Positions 5,006 to 7,698 of a stretch of 7,698 nucleotides of DNA are shown piece by piece. The stretch's first letter is position 1. Each line of letters begins with the position of its first letter. This DNA comes from PBB1 sp031380885. Lineage in GTDB: Bacteria > Pseudomonadota > Gammaproteobacteria > Burkholderiales > Burkholderiaceae_C. A program made the position numbers and the translations under genes. Location of the stretch: positions 1 through 7,698 of the forward strand of contig JANMXL010000263.1 of the NCBI GenBank assembly GCA_031380885.1. Reading direction: 5' to 3'. The notes under the pieces are model-generated. The model had not been told where the DNA came from. It was given only the letters and a program-made list of their open reading frames with translations, and made no database searches.

Positions 5006-7698
5006 ATGTCCGCAATGCCTGATCAACCCGTCGGCGATGCCGTCGCCCCTGCCAACGACATCGACGCCCAGGAAACCCGTGAATGGCTGGATGCGTTGTC
5101 GGCCGTCATCGAGGGTGAAGGCCCAGCGCGCGCGCAATTCCTGCTGGAAGAACTGCTGGAACACGCCCGCCGGAACCACATCGACATGCCGTTTTCGGCC
5201 ACCACCGACTACGTCAACACGATCGAGCCCGACGAGGAAGCGCGCAACCCCGGCAACCTCGAACTGGAAGGTCGGCTGCGCGCCTACATGCGCTGGAACG
5301 CGATGGCGATGGTGGTCAAGGCCAACCGCCTGCACCCGGCCGATGGCGGCGACCTCGGTGGCCACATCAGCAGCTTTGCCTCGCTGGCGCACATGTTCGC
5401 TACCGGCTTCAACCATTTCTGGCATGCCGAGAGCGAAGGCCACGGCGGCGACTGCCTGTACATCCAGGGCCACAGCGCGCCAGGCATCTACGCCCGCGCT
5501 TTCATGGAAGGGCGGCTCACCGAAGAGCAACTGCTGAACTTTCGCCAGGAAGGCGCCGGCAAGGGCCTGAGCAGCTACCCACACCCCAAGCTGATGCCCG
5601 AGTTCTGGCAGTTCCCCACGGTCTCGATGGGCCTGGGCCCGCTGATGGCCATTTACCAGGCGCGTTTCCTGAAGTACCTGCATGCGCGTGGCATCGCCGA
5701 CACCGCCAACCGCAAGGTGTGGGTGTTCTGTGGCGACGGCGAGATGGACGAACCCGAGAGTCTGGGCGCCATCGGCCTGGCAGCGCGCGAGAAGCTCGAC
5801 AACCTGGTCTTCGTCGTCAATTGCAACCTGCAGCGCCTGGACGGCCCGGTGCGCGGCAACGGCAAGATCATCCAGGAGCTGGAAGGCGAGTTCCGCGGCT
5901 CGGGCTGGAACGTCATCAAGCTGATCTGGGGCAAGGAGTGGGACGGCTTGCTGGACAAGGACAAGGACGGCGTCCTGCGCAAGATCATGATGGACACGCT
6001 GGACGGCGATTACCAGGCCTTCAAGGCCAACGACGGCGCCTTCGTTCGCAAGCACTTCTTCGGCCGCGACCCCCGCGCACTCGAGATGGTGGCCAAGATG
6101 TCCGACACCGAGATCTGGAATCTGCGCCGCGGCGGGCACGATGCCGGCAAGGTCTATGCCGCCTTCCACACCGCCAACTCCCACCAGGGGCAGCCCACCG
6201 TGCTGCTGGTGAAGACGGTGAAGGGCTGGGGCATGGGTGAGGCGGGCGAAGGCAAAAACACCGCCCACCAGACCAAGAAGCTCACCGACGACGACATCCG
6301 CCGCTTCCGCGATCGCTTCAACATTCCGATCGCTGACGCCGATCTGGCCAACATCCCGTTCTACAAGCCGGCCGACGACACGCCTGAGATGAAGTACCTG
6401 CACGAGCGCCGCCAGGCCCTCGGCGGCTACCTGCCCAAGCGCCGCCCAAAGGCCGACGAGCAGTTCACCGTGCCGCCGCTCGAGACCTTCAAGGCCGTGC
6501 TCGAGCCCACCGTGGAAGGCCGAGAGATCAGCACGACCCAGGCCTATGTGCGCTTCCTGAACACGCTGCTGCGGGATGCGGCACTCGGCCCGCGCGTGGT
6601 GCCGATCCTGGTCGATGAAGCGCGTACCTTCGGCATGGAAGGCCTGTTCCGCCAGATCGGCATCTACAACCCCGCGGGGCAGAAGTACACGCCGGTCGAC
6701 AAGGACCAGGTGATGTACTACCGCGAGGCCGTGAACGGCCAGATCCTGCAAGAGGGCATCAACGAGGCCGGCGGCATGGGCAGCTGGATCGCCGCGGCGA
6801 CCAGCTACTCGACCAACAACCGGATCATGATCCCGTTCTACGTCTACTACTCGATGTTCGGCTTCCAGCGCATCGGTGACATGGCGTGGGCGGCCGGCGA
6901 CATGCAGGCGCGCGGCTTCCTTCTGGGCGGCACATCGGGCCGCACCACGCTGAACGGCGAAGGCCTGCAGCATGAAGACGGCCACAGCCACATCATGGCG
7001 GGCACGATTCCGAACTGCATTTCTTATGACCCGACCTTCGCACATGAGGTCGGCGTCATCCTGCACCACGGCCTCAAGCGCATGGTGGAAAAGCAGGACA
7101 ACGTGTATTTTTACATCACGCTGCTCAATGAAAACTACGCCATGCCGGGCCTGAAACCTGGCACCGAAGAGCAGATCATCAAGGGCATGTATTTGTGCAA
7201 AGAGGGAAGCAAGCTAACGCCACGTGTCCAGTTGCTCGGCTCGGGCACCATCCTGCGTGAATCCATTGCCGCGCAGGAGCTGCTGGAGAAAGACTGGGGC
7301 GTCTCCGCCAACGTCTGGAGCTGCCCAAGCTTCAACGAACTGGCGCGCGATGGTCAGGACGCCGAGCGCTGGAACCTGTTGCATCCCCTTGAGAAACCGC
7401 GCGTGTGCTTTGTCGGCCAGCAGCTTGAAAAACACACCGGCCCGGTGGTGGCTTCGACCGACTACATGAAGGCCTATGCCGACCAGATCCGCTCCTTCAT
7501 CCCAAAGGGGCGCACTTTCAAGGTGCTGGGCACCGACGGTTTTGGCCGCAGTGACTTCCGCAGCAAGCTGCGCGAGCACTTTGAAATCAACCGTCACTAC
7601 ATCGTGGTGGCAGCCTTGAAGGCCCTGAGTGAAGAAGGCACGGTGCCCGCAAGCAAGGTGGCGGAGGCCATCAAAAAATACGGCATTCAGGCCGACAA
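5006..7698 (+). CDS. aceE: Pyruvate dehydrogenase E1 component, homodimeric AceE type, missing only the last few codons
   Basis: Thiamine-diphosphate enzyme that decarboxylates pyruvate and acetylates the lipoyl groups of E2 (AceF) in the cytosolic pyruvate dehydrogenase complex. 897 full codons are present; the frame is still open at the right edge (...KKYGIQAD). E. coli AceE (887 aa) continues about seven residues beyond this point, so nearly the whole protein is here. The ThDP/Mg motif is GDGEMDEPES starting at G243 and ending with N272-C-N274. Active-site histidines align with E. coli H106, H142, H407 and H640 as H120, H156, H421 (EGKNTAHQ) and H656 (GLQHEDGHSH). E587 in the GINE segment is the likely catalytic glutamate for ThDP activation (E571 in E. 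coli). Blocks YPHPKLMPEFWQFPTVSMGLGP, YSMFGFQRIGDM, GGTSGRTTLNGEG and LGTDGFGRSD are intact. No frameshift or lost catalytic residue. aceF and lpdA would be expected downstream. It is divergent from the sensor kinase. Confidence 0.98.
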   Translation, partial: MSAMPDQPVGDAVAPANDIDAQETREWLDALSAVIEGEGPARAQFLLEELLEHARRNHIDMPFSATTDYVNTIEPDEEARNPGNLELEGRLRAYMRWNAMAMVVKANRLHPADGGDLGGHISSFASLAHMFATGFNHFWHAESEGHGGDCLYIQGHSAPGIYARAFMEGRLTEEQLLNFRQEGAGKGLSSYPHPKLMPEFWQFPTVSMGLGPLMAIYQARFLKYLHARGIADTANRKVWVFCGDGEMDEPESLGAIGLAAREKLDNLVFVVNCNLQRLDGPVRGNGKIIQELEGEFRGSGWNVIKLIWGKEWDGLLDKDKDGVLRKIMMDTLDGDYQAFKANDGAFVRKHFFGRDPRALEMVAKMSDTEIWNLRRGGHDAGKVYAAFHTANSHQGQPTVLLVKTVKGWGMGEAGEGKNTAHQTKKLTDDDIRRFRDRFNIPIADADLANIPFYKPADDTPEMKYLHERRQALGGYLPKRRPKADEQFTVPPLETFKAVLEPTVEGREISTTQAYVRFLNTLLRDAALGPRVVPILVDEARTFGMEGLFRQIGIYNPAGQKYTPVDKDQVMYYREAVNGQILQEGINEAGGMGSWIAAATSYSTNNRIMIPFYVYYSMFGFQRIGDMAWAAGDMQARGFLLGGTSGRTTLNGEGLQHEDGHSHIMAGTIPNCISYDPTFAHEVGVILHHGLKRMVEKQDNVYFYITLLNENYAMPGLKPGTEEQIIKGMYLCKEGSKLTPRVQLLGSGTILRESIAAQELLEKDWGVSANVWSCPSFNELARDGQDAERWNLLHPLEKPRVCFVGQQLEKHTGPVVASTDYMKAYADQIRSFIPKGRTFKVLGTDGFGRSDFRSKLREHFEINRHYIVVAALKALSEEGTVPASKVAEAIKKYGIQAD

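Overview
The window looks like a piece of a GC-rich betaproteobacterial chromosome, most likely Burkholderiales. The evidence is the strong G/C preference at third codon positions and the protein types: a long homodimeric AceE, a gammaproteobacterial/betaproteobacterial-type oligopeptidase A, and a FixL/FixJ-like pair divergent from aceE. No species can be named from this sequence alone. I see no insertion sequence, phage gene, CRISPR array, tRNA or rRNA.

Layout. Positions 1-1410 (minus) hold the N-terminal two thirds of an M3-family oligopeptidase A (prlC/opdA). It leaves the window just before its expected HEXXH zinc motif. Positions 1411-1662 are non-coding. They hold a rho-independent terminator for the upstream operon (stem 1603-1625), a 7-bp-arm inverted repeat (1514-1533) and a candidate prlC promoter. 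Positions 1663-4835 (minus) form a two-gene operon: a membrane-bound hybrid-input histidine kinase (850 aa; periplasmic sensor region, two PAS-like domains, HisKA/HATPase core) followed, through a 4-nt ATGA overlap, by a FixJ/LuxR-type response regulator (207 aa). Positions 4836-5005 are a compact divergent regulatory region with several overlapping palindromes. From 5006 to the right edge (plus) is aceE, the E1 subunit of the pyruvate dehydrogenase complex, complete except for a few C-terminal residues.

How the genes may work together. AceE feeds pyruvate into acetyl-CoA; aceF and lpdA would be expected just beyond the right edge. The kinase and regulator share the 170-nt control region with aceE, so a regulatory link between the pair and pyruvate or redox metabolism is a reasonable inference, but the sequence does not prove it. 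The kinase resembles FixL in its core, yet the heme-ligand histidine of classical FixL is not clearly in place, so oxygen sensing should not be assumed. PrlC is a cytosolic peptide-degrading enzyme with its own likely promoter.

Overall this is a conserved housekeeping region. I found no convincing undescribed system. The parts worth a second look are the palindrome cluster between the kinase and aceE, a possible leaderless start for the kinase, the operator-like repeat upstream of prlC, and the unassigned signal of the two-component pair.
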